NCBI GenBank assembly: GCA_030685235.1
Contig: MU839086.1
Span: 372,001-436,000, forward strand
From: Copromyces sp. CBS 386.78
Taxonomy: Eukaryota; Ascomycota; Sordariomycetes; Sordariales; Sordariaceae
Direction: 5' to 3'
DNA: 64,000 nt
Part shown: one piece after another, positions 35,581 to 47,409 of the stretch
How positions within the stretch are numbered: the first letter of the stretch is position 1
Layout: every line of letters starts with the position of its first letter
The notes under the pieces: generated by a model
Told to the model about the DNA's origin: nothing
Database searches by the model: none
The model's input: the letters and a program-made list of their open reading frames with translations, nothing else
Made by a program: the position numbers and the translations under genes

Positions 35581-37524
35581 TTAGAAGCTGGCCTGCTGGC
35601 GGCGGGTAGGGCGGCGATCGATATCCTGAGCCCTGTGGAGAACGTTCTCGAAGGGATCATCGGACTGGCGACGCGGGCCGCGAGTGTTGAGATCACGGCG
35701 GTGGCCAGGCCCGCTGCCCATGGGGCGCACAGACTGCTGTGGGCTCTCGACTCTCAGACCCTGGACACGGCCCATGTGCTTCATGATGCTCTGGCGGACA
35801 GCAGGAGGCTCGGGCAAGCCCCAGCCGCGCTTGGCGAGGTCGTTGAGAGCATAGACCAAAGACTGGCGATCGATGCCCTGAAGAGCGCCACCGAGGTAGG
35901 ACGAGTAGCAGTCCCTGAAGAGATCCTCGGGGAGCTTGGATGCCGCATCAAGGATGTGCTGGAAGTTGGCGGGCAACTCCTTGCCGGAATCAGCGGCGTT
36001 GACGGAAGCGCACTCGAGCTCCTCGTTACGCTTGATGGGGAGACCGGGAAGTCTGCTTCTCGCCATGTGGAGCTCGATGTCGGGAACGATAAGCCAGCCC
36101 TGGCCAGACTTGTTGGCTCTGCCGGTACGTCCGAGACGATGAATGTACTGCTCCCTGTTGGGGGGAGTGTGGGTCTGGATGACGTGGGAAACGTTGGGGA
36201 AATCCATGCCTCTGGCGGTAACGTCGGAGGAGAAGAGGATACCTGTGCGAGCGTTCTTGAACTCCTCGGCGGCACGAGTTCTGGCGTTCTGGGTGAGCTT
36301 GGAGTGAATGTCCCAAGTCTTGGGAATGTTCCTGAACTTCCACTGAAGACGCCTGAAGATCGCGTTGGCCATGATAACCTCAGCGGTAGTAGGCAAGAAG
36401 ACGATGGCCTTGAAAGGAAGAGCATCGGGGTTGGTCCTGGACTCGTTGATGGCCTTCTCCACGAGCTCCAGCATGGTCGGGTAGATGTTTTCGAAGCCCT
36501 TGCAGGGAACAATGTACTGAGGGATACGGTCGTGGGTCAGGACCTCGTCGGCCTTGACGGTCTGCACGAACTCGAAGTTGTTCTTGTCGATGTAGCTTCT
36601 GGCGAGACCAACAACATCCTTGGGAATAGTGGCAGAGAAAAGCAGTGTCTGGCGGGGAAGAACCTTGCGATCAGGAAGGTAGTTGATGATCTGACGAAGC
36701 TCCTCGTCGAAACCAACTTCGAGCATTCTATCGGCCTCGTCAAGGACAAGGGTCGAGAGTCTGGGGGCGTCGATTCCGCTGTTGCTGTCGGAAAGCAAAT
36801 CGTTCAGGCGACCGGGGGTGCCAACAAGGATATGGCAGCCCTGCTGGCGGGTCTTGTACAGCATGTCCCTCTTCTGGGTACCACCAACGGCAGTCTGGAC
36901 GATAACACCGGTTCCCTTGACCAACTTACGGGCCTCCTCTCCGATTTGCTCCGCAAGCTCGCGGGTTGGCGAGATGATGATGGCGCGGATGTCATCAGAA
37001 CGAGCTCTAGGGCCACCAAACCTGTTGGCGAGCGCGGGATCTTGGGCGATGATCTTCTGGATCACGGGGACGAGGAAACCAAGCGTCTTGCCAGTTCCGG
37101 TCTTGGCTTGGGCAACACTGAAAGTTTCACGTTAGCAACTGTTGGAGGCGCAGAAATGGAGGTGAAGGATCTAGGCGTACATGTCCTTGCCCTTGAGAGC
37201 GGGGCTGATGGTCATAGACTGAACGTCGGTCATGTTCTCGTAGCCCATGCCATGAGTGATGGCGCGGACAACGTTCTCATGAACACCCAGAGAGGCGAGG
37301 TCGGCGAAGCGGGTAACGAGACCACTGGAGGCAGCGGCGTCGCTTCGGGCAGAGGCCTCGGCCGAATAGAAGCGGGGAAGAGGGGCCGAAGGAAGGGACT
37401 GGACAGCGACGGCGCGGGTGACCTGGCTCAAGAGGGCAGCCGAGGGCTTGGAGGAGATCTGAAGATGGCGGGCAGCGAGGGCGGCACGGCAGAGGCCGGC
37501 CTGGCGCAATACGCTGGTCCTCAT
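35581..37524 (-). CDS. MSS116: Mitochondrial DEAD-box RNA helicase, Mss116-like
   Basis: Exons 37,524-37,181 and 37,117-35,581, with a 63-bp intron (donor GTACGC, acceptor TTTCAG), give 626 residues. The splice rebuilds motif I as DIVAQAKTGTGKT. The N terminus (MRTSVLRQAGLCRAALAARH) is Arg/Ala-rich without acidic residues, as expected of a mitochondrial presequence. A Q-motif region GYENMTDVQSM precedes motif I. Then come PTRELAEQIG (Ia), TPGRL (Ib), DEADRMLEVGF (II), SATIP (III), the motif V region VTARGMDFPNVSHVIQ and HRLGRTGRA (VI), with a basic C-terminal tail (RRPTRRQQASF). Yeast Mss116 is the general RNA chaperone for mitochondrial group I/II intron splicing and translation; the same role is likely by homology. 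The opposite strand has a 658-codon open frame, which is a codon-use shadow. Confidence 0.93.
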
Positions 37525-38607
37525 GTTTGGCGACGGCTACAGCGACGCGACGGGACTGATAAGGTGGCAGCACACACTCGGATCCGTCAACGACTTAGTT
37601 TGATGGATTGATCGTGGGTTGAGACGATAGGAGTCGGACAATCAAACAAATTGTCGTCGGCGTCGAGTGTGATGGGGATGACGGGCGGGAAAAGGTGGGA
37701 AAAGGACGAGAGATGGGAAGAGAAAGCGTCTGGCTATGGGCCTGGTACCTGCAACAGCAAAAAATTTCCAAGTCGAAGCTTGAGGTTATGATCCCTGTCG
37801 TAGGAGCCGCCTTTATCTTATCAGCCGTTGCTCCGCACTGAACCCCATCTTGAACGCTTAGTACTCTAGGGTAATTCGGCACCATTCACTCGAGAAGAGC
37901 TACCTTTAGGTACATAACCAGGAACGCTGGAAACCGATCCTCTCCGCAAAACATGGGGCCGAAAGGACTGCTTCGACCTTTCCTGGTCCTTGTCTCATAT
38001 TCCTCTACGAAGGACGCGATACACCAAGTACTTGGGGGTTGTGGTGCGGCCTGGGACTCTTTCGTCAACCCCCTCTTATAAAAAATGAGTAGGGGGTTGA
38101 GAAAAGTCCCACCACCACAACCCCTAAGTATATTTCTTCCACTACGTTGTAGAGGCACGCGATGGTGTCCACGGTGATCACCTCAACTTCATGTTATGGA
38201 AATGTGATTCCGGTCGGCCACGAGTTCCAGCTGTTTCGTTGGTGGGCCAGGGAATGGTTCGGGGTATCCTCAGCCAACTTCTTACTGTAACTGGCTGTGA
38301 GCAAATCCGTCACGGCCCCACGAGAGACCCGCTCATTCCGCAACGTCGGGTCAACCGTTTTACACAGATACTAATCATACTACATGGTGACCTCTCCCCC
38401 ACGCAAGCACATTTAACACCGAGAAAGTTGGGAATTGGACACTTGAGATTTTTTTTTAAAAAAAATTTATGCTCGAGGTACCATTCTAGTCCAACCAGGT
38501 CCCTACCCATGGCTCAAATTCCATGCCGCTATTCCAATGACTCTTGCCGCTGCTTTGATACTCCTGCTCGCCTTACCAGTCTACCACAAGTACTTGTATT
38601 GCTCCCA
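37525..38607. other. Upstream region of the helicase gene, no supported gene
   Basis: 1.1 kb holding the helicase promoter and the 3' end of the next minus-strand gene. Apart from the long palindrome at 38,029-38,130 and an A/T homopolymer pair near 38,451-38,468, nothing is recognised. Confidence 0.5.
38029..38130. repeat. Long imperfect palindrome (foldback)
   Basis: The arms 38,029-38,077 and 38,088-38,130 are inverted copies. Shared blocks are TACTT(G/A)GGGGTTGTGGTG, GGGACT and CAACCCCCT, with a short AT-rich centre. It lies about 500 bp upstream of the helicase ATG. It could be a degenerate foldback element or an RNA/DNA hairpin. No coding content. Confidence 0.7.
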
Positions 38608-39675
38608 CTAAGACAACTTGACCTCCTCACGCTTCCCATCCTCCTCCTCCCGGTCGTCCTTCTTGCTTCCACTCCTCTCAGCAACCTTCATCGCCACAAA
38701 GTCCGTCACAGCTCCCCTCACCCCTTCATATGTCCATTTGCTAATCGCCTGCGCCCCCTCCATCACGGGTTCCAGATTGACAACGAAGACGATGGCCCCA
38801 GCAACCGACAACGCGCCTCTCCCCAGACTGCCCGCCACCTCTTGACCGTGATCCTGGCTGATCTGCTTCATTCTGACATAGAAACACAGAAGTTTTGGCC
38901 ATATGAACCAGACCCATCCATCAATGAAGCAAAAGAACCAGAAAAGGAACTTGTGGAGCGAGTTTTCCCGGTAGATGTCCTTATCCTTGTGTTGTCTTGT
39001 ATCAGGCCTGTTGTCTTTGGCAGGACTATTTTCTTGAACGATCTTGCTCACTACCGCTGGCGGAATGGCATGTTGCAGTGTGGCCATTTCGGCTTCGCGT
39101 AGATCTGGTGGTAGCCCGTTGAGTAGGTTCTGGAGTCCTGTGATGTAGGTTGATCGCTCAAAGTTGGAACTGGAGGTGCTGTTCCCACTGCGGCGTGATT
39201 CTTCGGCTGCGTTGACGAGGAGACTTGTGCCTGGAGACGATGATGGTTAACCCTCTGAGAGCTTTAACGACTAGCTTGCGAAAAACCCGGACGGAACATA
39301 GGGGATGAAATCGGCCAGTTCGTGCTTACCTTGAGCTCCATATCGCCAATCGATTCCCCGTGTCTTGGGCCCTGTTGAGAATGGCACGAGTCCACGTCCT
39401 GGGGTGCTCATTGGAGAGGCCAAGTCAGGCATGAAGTATTCTGTTCCAGCTTCTGACATCTTCTCGGCGGCGGTTATATCTTGTGATGGCGGTGTTGTCG
39501 AGATAGGTGTGGACGGAGCGGAGGCGGGCTGACTAGGGGAGACTTCGGTGCTACTGGATAGAGATAGGTGGTGCTGAAACGATGATATTGAGAACACAGA
39601 ACGCAATAAGGAAGGGCGTCTGTTTGAAGGCGGCGTCAGCGGGACTGCCTTGGGACTTCCCTTATTTGAATTCAT
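38608..39675 (-). CDS. Unrecognised membrane protein with two hydrophobic segments
   Basis: Exons 39,675-39,330 and 39,230-38,608, with a 99-bp intron (donor GTAAGC, acceptor CTCCAG), give 322 residues. Residues 1-115 are Ser/Thr/Pro-rich and probably disordered. About residues 130-165 look conserved (ERSTYITGLQNLLNGLPPDL). A strongly hydrophobic aromatic segment, FLFWFFCFIDGWVWFIWPKL, lies at about 210-233, and a weaker one (GALSVAGAIVFVV) at about 254-266. The C terminus is highly charged (KKDDREEEDGKREE). I do not recognise the family; location in an internal membrane is inference. The start is uncertain: the reading frame stays open upstream of the chosen ATG (KREVIKALQEQWAAM reads like real protein), so a further 5' exon is possible. 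The ATG used has a good context (GCCGCCATGAA). Confidence 0.72.
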
Positions 39676-40286
39676 GGCGGCCCATTGTTCCTGCAATGCC
39701 TTGATGACCTCTCGTTTGTTTGAAACGGACTTGGATCAAAGCCAGCTCGTAGAATTTGAGTTTGGAAGGTGCAAGGTCTAATGATCTGGTTGACCAAGAG
39801 CGGCTGCAGGATATTAACGCTGAACGCTGCAACTTTTGAGAGACCTGGGATGTAGGGTTTGACCTCCCACATATGAAAGCTTAAGACAACTTGAAGCTGC
39901 AGTGCCAGTCCTTGATGCGGCTGTCGACTCCAAACACCGCCGCACATTCGGTGTATTGAGCGCCAACCCTTTGAGTATAAACGTCTTCATCTAAAGTGGT
40001 AATTACGCTCAAAAACCAGTTCCCAACTTTGACCACAGGGCACACCTCCGGTCTATCCGCCCTGTATTCGACACGTCCCATCTGATGATGCCTAGTTCCT
40101 GGCGTCGCTTGCAGTCTCTACATGCCCCAAACAGTGAGATATGAGCAAACTCCAGCAAAGACCCTCCCTTGAGCACCATCTCCCATCAGCTTTTCTGCTT
40201 TAAAGTTGTACGCTCTTCTGTTCTCCGCATACAGCTGGCACCCCCTATTTAGCCATCACAGTGCCAACCTCAAGCCCTGAGAGCCT
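39676..40286. other. Intergenic region, possible missed 5' exon
   Basis: 611 bp between two minus-strand genes. Short minus-strand frames (for example 40,081-39,881) are present. None could be joined confidently to the following gene. Confidence 0.4.
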
Positions 40287-41056
40287 TCAGTTGCTAGAAG
40301 CACCAGCGGCAGCAGCCTTCTCCGCCGCAATCTTCGCCTCCATTTTCCTTCTCGCCTCAATAATCATCTGATCCCTCCTCTTCTGCAGCAACGACTGCCT
40401 CTCCTCGCGATTTGAGCTCCAACCACCAATCTTAGGGGCAGCACCTGCCGCCGCCCCAGCATCATCCGAAGGGCCGGCGCTGGCGAGTTTATCCTTTAAG
40501 TTGTACCTCGTAATCAGATCCGGGTGGGTCTTCATTTCCGCTGGCTTATTGGCGGCGGCGGTTGCGCTTTGCTGCGCGGCGGCGATTGTCTCTGGCGAGG
40601 TGGGCGGGGGAGGAGGTTGGAAGGTGATCGGAGGCTAGAAGGAGGTTGACACTTGGTGTTAGCGAAAGGTCTTCTTCAACTAGACAAGCAACATCGCATT
40701 ATGCGAAGCATGGAGAAAACACTTGGAACATGTGTAAAGGAGGCAGAACTTACAGTCTCCGTTCTCCCCGCCAAAATCCTCTCCGTCGTAGCCTGCAGGT
40801 TCCCCCCATGGCGCTGCAAATCCCACAAGATGGTCCGTCTGTCTACCTGCGGAAACATCTGCTGTACCGTTTCGACTGCCGCCTCTCGTTCTCGTTCTCT
40901 TCGTCTTTGTAACTCCTCCAGTGTTACGCCGCCTGTCCCGCCCGGCTGGCGATTTGCTCTAGACGCATTTCCGCTGAAGAAGAAGTAGCGTACTGCTAGA
41001 CCGGTGATCAACAACACGATCACCAGGGATGGGAGGTTGATCTCTTCCTCCGCCAT
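40287..41056 (-). CDS. CUE-domain protein with N-terminal membrane anchor (Cue1-like)
   Basis: Exons 41,056-40,754 and 40,634-40,287, with a 119-bp phase-0 intron (donor GTAAGT, acceptor TTCTAG), give 216 residues. Residues 8-27 (LPSLVIVLLITGLAVRYFFF) form one membrane segment. A CUE domain follows at about 45-95: LEELQRRRE, then the diagnostic MFPQVDRRTILWDLQRHGGN and the helix ERILAG. A Pro-rich linker (FQPPPPPTSPE) and a basic, Ala-rich helical tail (RRDQMIIEARRKMEAKI) complete it. CUE domains bind ubiquitin. In yeast, Cue1 anchors Ubc7 at the ER membrane for ER-associated degradation, and the layout here fits that. The start is the ATG giving the short N terminus MAEEEINL; an upstream ATG (41,164) would add 36 basic residues before the anchor. 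Confidence 0.85.
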
Positions 41057-42158
41057 TGTCTCTTTCGGTTGTTTTCTGAGCCCCTTTTGTTTCGTAGTCG
41101 TCCGGTTGCGCGAGGGGGGCTTGGGCTGTCGATGAGTAACCAGTTCCTTCGAGCGGACAATCAAGGCCGGGAAGTCGTGGAACGTGTTGAGCGATATATA
41201 CAGATCGGTAGTATGGTGTTTTTGTCTCGGCTAAGTTCCGTTTGGGTTGTCGCTTGAGAATCTCCGTCGCAACGTGCTTTGCTCCCTAACGCCCGACGTA
41301 TGATGCGCGTCGCAAGACGACGCCGATGACTAACGGGGTTAAGGGAAGCAGCGTGCCAAGGGCAGTTGATGTCGACAATATTTTCTGGAGCAAGGAGATG
41401 GCTCTTATTGTCTGAACATATGGATGCTGTGTATTGGGATGTAGTTGACGATTACAGGAGCCCGAAGAAAGTGAAGCCGATAAAGTTGGAATTGCGAAGA
41501 AGAGGTGGTTGCCTACGACCAGCGATACACCCCGAGTGATGAGGTAGCCACTGGCAGTGGAAAGCAGTGACCTCCATGGATTTGGGTACGTTGACAGCCA
41601 CTATAGTGGGGTCATGCCAAGCCACCAACGCAGCGTAACAATGAGCGAAATGATTACACAACTTTCACGTGTGAACAGGAACTGATAACAACACAACAAA
41701 GAGGTTGCGCGTAATTACCAAAACGATCGACGTTCTGCCAAGAAACGTAGACGTTTTAAATCGCCAATGATGGAGCTTGAAAGTACCTAATCTGAACATC
41801 AAGCAAAAGTTGTCCCGACCATTCTATGCAGATAATCATCTGTCCGGTGCCGCTGGTATTCTTATGGAACTGCGCTGACCGAAACCCATGGGATCTCTAA
41901 CTCAACTCATCCGAGATGAGCCCCTTCGCGATAAACCATTCAACAGTGCTACGCCCTGGGTTGTATGGCGCAGGTTCTGATATGTACTAACCTCCTACGC
42001 CATGTGGTCCGCTCAAAGAGCTACTGTACCCAGTTTATCCTCACTAGATATGTCCGCCCCTGCGAAGGATACGTATTCTAGATGTGTCGAGCTGAACCCT
42101 TCCCTATAACCCAAAGCACGAACGCACCTCGTATTCCGTGCCGATGAGTCTTAAAAAC
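41057..42158. other. Intergenic region
   Basis: 1.1 kb: promoter of the CUE-domain gene and 3' region of NOT2, both on the minus strand. I see no further gene, tRNA-like structure or repeat. Confidence 0.5.
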
Positions 42159-44533
42159 TTAAGCTCCTATTGCTGGCAGCGGAACGCCCAGGTTGGTCTC
42201 CAAGTCGCAATAATACAAGGTAAACTCTCGCTGTGCAGATCGTTAGCACACTCCGCCCATAAGAGCAAGACCAAGTCACTGGCCGCTACTTACCCGCTCC
42301 TTGTGCCAGTTCACGGTGTCCCATACGATATAGTAACCCCGTTCATGGGCCGGGCTCAGCTGAGCCGTGTTGCCCATCTCGTCCTTGGTGAGCCACACTT
42401 GAAGTTTCTTGTGCCATCTCCAGTTCCGCGTCGTTCTGAGTAGATTTGTCAGCTCCATAACAATGACCAAACGCAAGGTAGTGAAGGCAATCTCACAGCT
42501 CAGCTGCAGCCAATTGCTGCTTGATATCTCCCGGGCAGCTGTAGAAAATCCACATCAAGGTCTCCTCGTTAAAGCTCTGAATCTTGGCCTCGATTGGTTG
42601 TACGTTCTTGACCATGTAGCATTCAGGTATCTTGAACTTTGGCACAGCCGGCCTGGGAGGAACGTCGTCCATTATAGAGTAGATTTGGGTGGAATACAGC
42701 CTGAAGAAGGTCAGCTTGATACGCGGGCTCGCGGAAAGTCCAGTTACACATACTCAGAAGAGTCCAACTGCAACCCTAAACTTGAAGGATCGATCCCGAT
42801 GATGAGGGAGTTGTAGTCGGGGTAGTTATTCATCAAGGTGCGCAAACCCTTCAAGCCAAACTTGTCGATGGCGGGCATGCCCTCCAACGGATCTTGGACT
42901 TCACTGGCACGGCCCTTCTCCTCTTCCTTGCCCTTAGCAGACGGAGGGTCGTTCCCGATTGCGCCGAGCGGGTTCCTGCTACCAACTGCTTGCGAAGCAT
43001 CGCCCACCGAGGAGCGTGAAGCCATACCGTCTTCCCGATACACTGGCGGCTTCTGGCGTCCTTCGTCCTCGTTGACCGGGCTCCTCTGGTCCTGTGGGCG
43101 TCCAATAGCGGTTGGTGAGCGCCCGTCTATGGTGCGCGTGTTCCCTGTTAGTGCGTTCAACAAGCTGTTGTTTGTCCGATTGGGGTGAATGGATGGAGTA
43201 GATCCGAATCCCAAGCCTGGCATGCCGCCTAGTTCGCCGTTTGCGCTCCTGTTCAACGGAGGGAAGTCGTCCGTAACGCTAGAGGGTGTTTGGGATGTTT
43301 GTCCCGAGTTCCCTTGGTTTCCAAATCTGAAAGCTCCTTGGGCCGATTGTTGTCGAGACGAAAAGAAGTCATCCTGTTGCCCTTGCTGCGAAAGCGGTGT
43401 AGAAGGACCGCGGTGAACTGCTCCTCCGAGGTTACGAGCCCCCGTAGACCACATTGAGGACTGGTTCGCCGTTGACAGCCCTGACGTGTTGGACAAAGTA
43501 GGAAACTCTCTGGGGAATGTTAGCACAAAAGAATACACCAGCTGCAGGGATGGCCTAGGAAGGGCGAGAGCGTCAAGTCGTAGGGGAGGGATGTCCGAGC
43601 CGCCCTTTAGCCCAATCCCCCAACGGAATCTTTAAACGGGGAACGTGAGGCGAATGAACTTACGACAGGTCCAACGGTGTCGCTGGTTGCGACCCGCTTA
43701 GACTTTGCGCGAAGCTGACGTTCCCGCCACCCAACTGTCTGGTAGTACCAGGGGGAACACCAGGACTCCCGCCCATGGGCATGCCCGAGCCAAACGCCCA
43801 GCCAGAACCGCCGCTCACGGCCCCTATATCCAGACCAGTTGTCAGTCATGGCCCAACTGTACCCAAGGCCCATTATAGTCCTGACCTAGTTTTCCGTTCG
43901 GTAATCTGTTCGCTACGCCACGTCCAGGCTGTTGTGGTTGTTGTTGTTGCCCTCCGAATCCAGACATGCCGCGTAAAGATTGGGGAACTGCCCCTGTCAT
44001 CCCGAGAGAATGTTAGCAACTATCGACCAGTGGTGTCCACAAACTTCGAAATAACATGTAACATAGGGGGTGTATGTCTGGGTAGGAAAGACTGCGCCAC
44101 TGCCGCTGTAGGAGAGAACGGAACCGAAAACGTCGAGGACAGCTTTATGAGAAGTTGGTGAGTGGTGTCATAACGGGGCGCAAAGATAAACTGGTCGTGA
44201 CGGCCGGCCCTCTCAACAACTCCTGCCAAACATCATGGTCCGAGTTACGGACAGGACAAACAAGCAAGCATGTAGAAGGCAACGTCCACGGGCTCACGCC
44301 GACGCCTCGGTAGCGGCACCACCAGCTTGTCCACCAGCCTGTCCATGACCTCGCCTCAACCCAATGTCCGGCACCTGTTTCGGGTAGGCGAGTTGTCGCG
44401 CCGGCGCATGATCACAGCGGTGGTCGGCGATTGCGGATTTCGAGAAGACAGGGCAGCAGGGCAAACAGCGGGGTAGTCGACAAGAATGTTGGAATGAAGA
44501 GGGCGGGATTGCCACCGTACCTGGCCGATTCAT
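42159..44533 (-). CDS. NOT2: CCR4-NOT complex subunit NOT2
   Basis: Seven exons: 44,533-44,521, 43,993-43,886, 43,823-43,664, 43,509-42,754, 42,700-42,497, 42,435-42,294 and 42,230-42,159; 484 residues. The start exon codes only MNRP plus one base and is followed by a 527-bp intron. The N-terminal half is Gln/Gly/Ser-rich and disordered (GGQQQQQPQQPGRG). The EFPTLSN block and DDFPPLNR are the short conserved motifs of this family. From about residue 270 the conserved part begins (DKFGLKGLRTLMNNYPDYNS), leading to the NOT2/3/5 box: CYMVKNVQPIEAKIQSF, ETLMWIFYSCPGDIKQQLAA, RNWRWHKKLQVWLTKDE, ERGYYIVWDTVNWHKERREF. NOT2 scaffolds CCR4-NOT, the main deadenylase and a transcription regulator, by pairing with NOT3/5 and NOT1. 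All splice phases agree. Confidence 0.93.
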
Positions 44534-45261
44534 GATATTCTGCGATTGTTAGACCGGTCTCTCGGAGAGGTCGAGCGGAAGGAAGGGAAAAACGGATGTT
44601 GTTTTTCGGTTGTTGCGGTTAGGAAGTTGTGCCGTCGAGTGGAAGGTGACGAATGGTTGAGGTGGTGTCGTGGTGCGCTGCGAGAATGAATGGATGTTTG
44701 CAGGTGAATGGTCGCGATTTAGAAACGAGCGGGAGCTGCAGGCCAGGCGGACGGCACGCACTCGCTGCAGTGAGTGGTCACCGGGGTGTGGGGACGTTAC
44801 AGTGGACCTTGGTACGTACCAGCTGGCTGTTACAGTTTTTGGTACTTGTTTGTAATTTTTTACTTACCTGCGATCCCATACCCCCGGTCACTTTGTGATA
44901 CACTGGCGGGGTCGTCCGTTAACAACGTTGAAAACGGTTTCTCAAAGGTTGGCAAGGGCATATCGATTAAAGACAACAAAAATTGCGGAAAGAAAGCCTT
45001 TTCATGGGTTCAGATATAGGTTCAGTGAACGGGAATTTGACGAGACGTGGTCCGTGCTTCCATGCCATGTCTCCCCCTTTTCTCGAAACATTCGAATAGA
45101 TTGTGAGCCTCTCCACGGTAAGTATTAAGAGCAGAGTGCACACTACGTAGAAATCACAACAGACCAAGCATATCAAGCCTTTTCATCACTGAAAGATTAT
45201 ATTTGAGAAAATATCTGTCTTTCTGATTTCCCACATCTCTTAAATTCTGTCTAGCGAATAC
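44534..45261. other. NOT2 promoter and ZNG1-like gene 3' region
   Basis: 728 bp between two minus-strand genes. Nothing else is recognised. Confidence 0.5.
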
Positions 45262-46744
45262 TTAGGTGCTTTGCGCAAGACCAACAGTTTGCTGGAGGCT
45301 TGTAGGGAAGTCGAAATCGACCAAATGACGCCCGATGAGCACGAGTTTTCCCGCGATTTGACCCTCACTCTTGTCTGGGCTATCAAAAATCTCAAAAATC
45401 TCCCTTACTCCCTGTACCATCTTCTCGCTACCATCCTCGAGCACCAACCGACCCTTCAATCGATGGATTTCGAAATCTGGCGTGCCAGCAGCGTGCTCAT
45501 GTCCAGGAAGAACACTCTCCCATAAAACCGACCTCAGCCAAGCATCCAGCTTTTCTACTTGGCCTGATGCCAGGGTCGGTAAAGGGATAGATAATGTTGA
45601 TATCGTCTACATTCACGTCAGTTGGTCTCATGGGAGCAAGATAGATACTAGTCGTGGTAGCCAGTCACAAACAAATGAGGGGAGCCTCTTACCTTGTCGA
45701 GATGGCTGTGGCCCAGACTTGCCTTGTCCAGTTCCTCCACGCGGTCGTAAGCGTGCAGGTCGAGCAAGAATCCTTCCAACTCCGGGACCACACTCTGCTT
45801 GGTGATGTGGATCTTGGCGAGCCCGTTGATGGACTTGATCCTGTCCTGAACAGCCTGCAGCTCGTCCTCGCTCACCAAGTCTGACTTGTTGATTACGATG
45901 GCATCAGCGTGTGATATCTGGACATGAGCGGTTGTCATGACTGGCCCATGTCCGTGTTCGTCACTTTCTTCATGTCCCTCGACCTTGCCAGCGGGATCAT
46001 CCAAGCTTCGCAAGATGTTCTTGGCGTCCACCAATGTCACAATGCCGTCGAGATAAATTGTGCTTCCCAATCCATCATCCATCCAGAAGAGAGGGGCCAG
46101 GTTCCCCGGGTCAGCAAGTCCGGTTGTTTCGAGCAAGATGTAGTCGAACTTTCCCTTCTTCTCCATAAGAGACTCGATGGCATTCACGCCGGTATCTCTG
46201 AGACGATCATGATTTGATCAGCTCAAGTATACTATAGCTGATGGGGGCATAACGCCCAGTCGTTGAGAACTTACTTCACCGAACAGCAGATGCAGCCATT
46301 GCCAACTTCCATCCATTCTTCGACTGACTCGCCGTCCTTATTTACGGTGAGAGACTTTTCAATGTCCAAAGCTAGGTCGAGCGTTAGCAGAGTTGTGCTA
46401 TGGGGTTGCAGCAAAGGATTGACAAACAGTCTCCAAACTCTGTTTGTCTAATCGTCAGCTAACCATTCCAAATACGACGAGGACACGAGTGCCAGACATA
46501 CCGTTCATGATGACGGCGATTTTCTTTCCATGTTGGGCAGTCAAAATATAGTTCAAAAGGGTGGTCTTCCCCGCTCCAAGGTAGCCTGAGATGGTATTAG
46601 CGGAAGTCGACCAACAAAAACGAGATTGGTAAGGGATAGCAAACCTGTTACTATGGTGATTGGAACCTTGACTGGCTTCTCCTCCTCATTTACGACCTCG
46701 GTAGTCTCGATGAGATCCGGCGGAGCATCGTCGTCGTAGTCCAT
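45262..46744 (-). CDS. ZNG1: CobW/COG0523 GTPase, ZNG1-like zinc metallochaperone
   Basis: Six exons: 46,744-46,645, 46,585-46,502, 46,439-46,428, 46,371-46,275, 46,197-45,693 and 45,606-45,262; 380 residues. Exon 3 is only 12 nt. It is needed to keep NEFGDSLDIEKS in frame. Motifs: Walker [10 protein letters not shown] (about residues 34-42), metal-binding [10 protein letters not shown] (the GCxCC signature), ETTGLADP (switch/Walker B), NKSDLV (guanine specificity), a His-rich stretch [13 protein letters not shown] typical of metal handling, and a C-terminal CobW_C region ([20 protein letters not shown]). Yeast and vertebrate ZNG1 deliver zinc to methionine aminopeptidase 1 using GTP; the same role is likely. 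The N terminus DAPPDLIE matches the position of the ZNG1 CPELVPI-type docking motif but lacks its cysteine. It is divergent from MOB3 and shares a 665-bp promoter region with it. Confidence 0.93.
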
Positions 46745-47409
46745 ATTGAATTGAGGCCGAGCGAAGATTCTTGGTCGCAAAACGTTGACGTGAAATGTTG
46801 TAGTGTATAGATCACCTTACCCATTGGTTTCTTGTAGGGCCAGTGGTACGTAAATATTTACATGGGAAGAACAGATCGTTGGCCCACGCCCTTCAGGTTA
46901 CAAAAGGCATGACGCACATCCATTACGTATACCCGTAATTTACGTTACATACATACTTGTAAGGAGTGATTGGTAGGTAGATTGGGAGCTTGGGCATCTC
47001 TTTGATCTTAGCGCCAGGCACAAGGTAACCACTTCCCCGTATTCCCGCCTTCCGCTGGCCTAGACTTGAACCTTACCCCCTCCTCCATATCTCGGCTCCA
47101 GCTCAGCACAGGGGGCAGCAGTTTCCCCCATTGACGGCACCGCACCGTAGAACCCAGATCTGGACTGTCAAGTGCCAACCTCCTCCCGTCTTATAATTCA
47201 TCTGTTCCCCCGACATATCGATCCAGCAGAAACCAACCACCATCCATGCCGCTAGGAAGTCGAGCCAGCCACGAGCAAGGGAACCGATTGTGACAGACGC
47301 ACAGCTGGGAATCGCACGCGCTTGAGCTGGTCCAGTGGCCTCGGTTGTAGCTTCGTGTCTCAACTTACCCATTCCACCGAGCATCGCGTCCAGGGAGCGA
47401 AGAACCATC
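46745..47409. promoter_or_regulatory. Divergent promoter region between the ZNG1-like gene and mob3
   Basis: 665 bp between two start codons pointing away from each other, so it must hold both promoters. Tetranucleotide GTAG/GGTAG words occur near 46,972-46,979. No specific factor site is claimed. Confidence 0.55.

Noticed and set aside
35635..37611. 658-codon plus-strand ORF opposite the DEAD-box helicase gene
   Set aside because: It is an exact antisense shadow. The helicase on the minus strand has all family motifs, and codon bias leaves this antisense frame free of stops.
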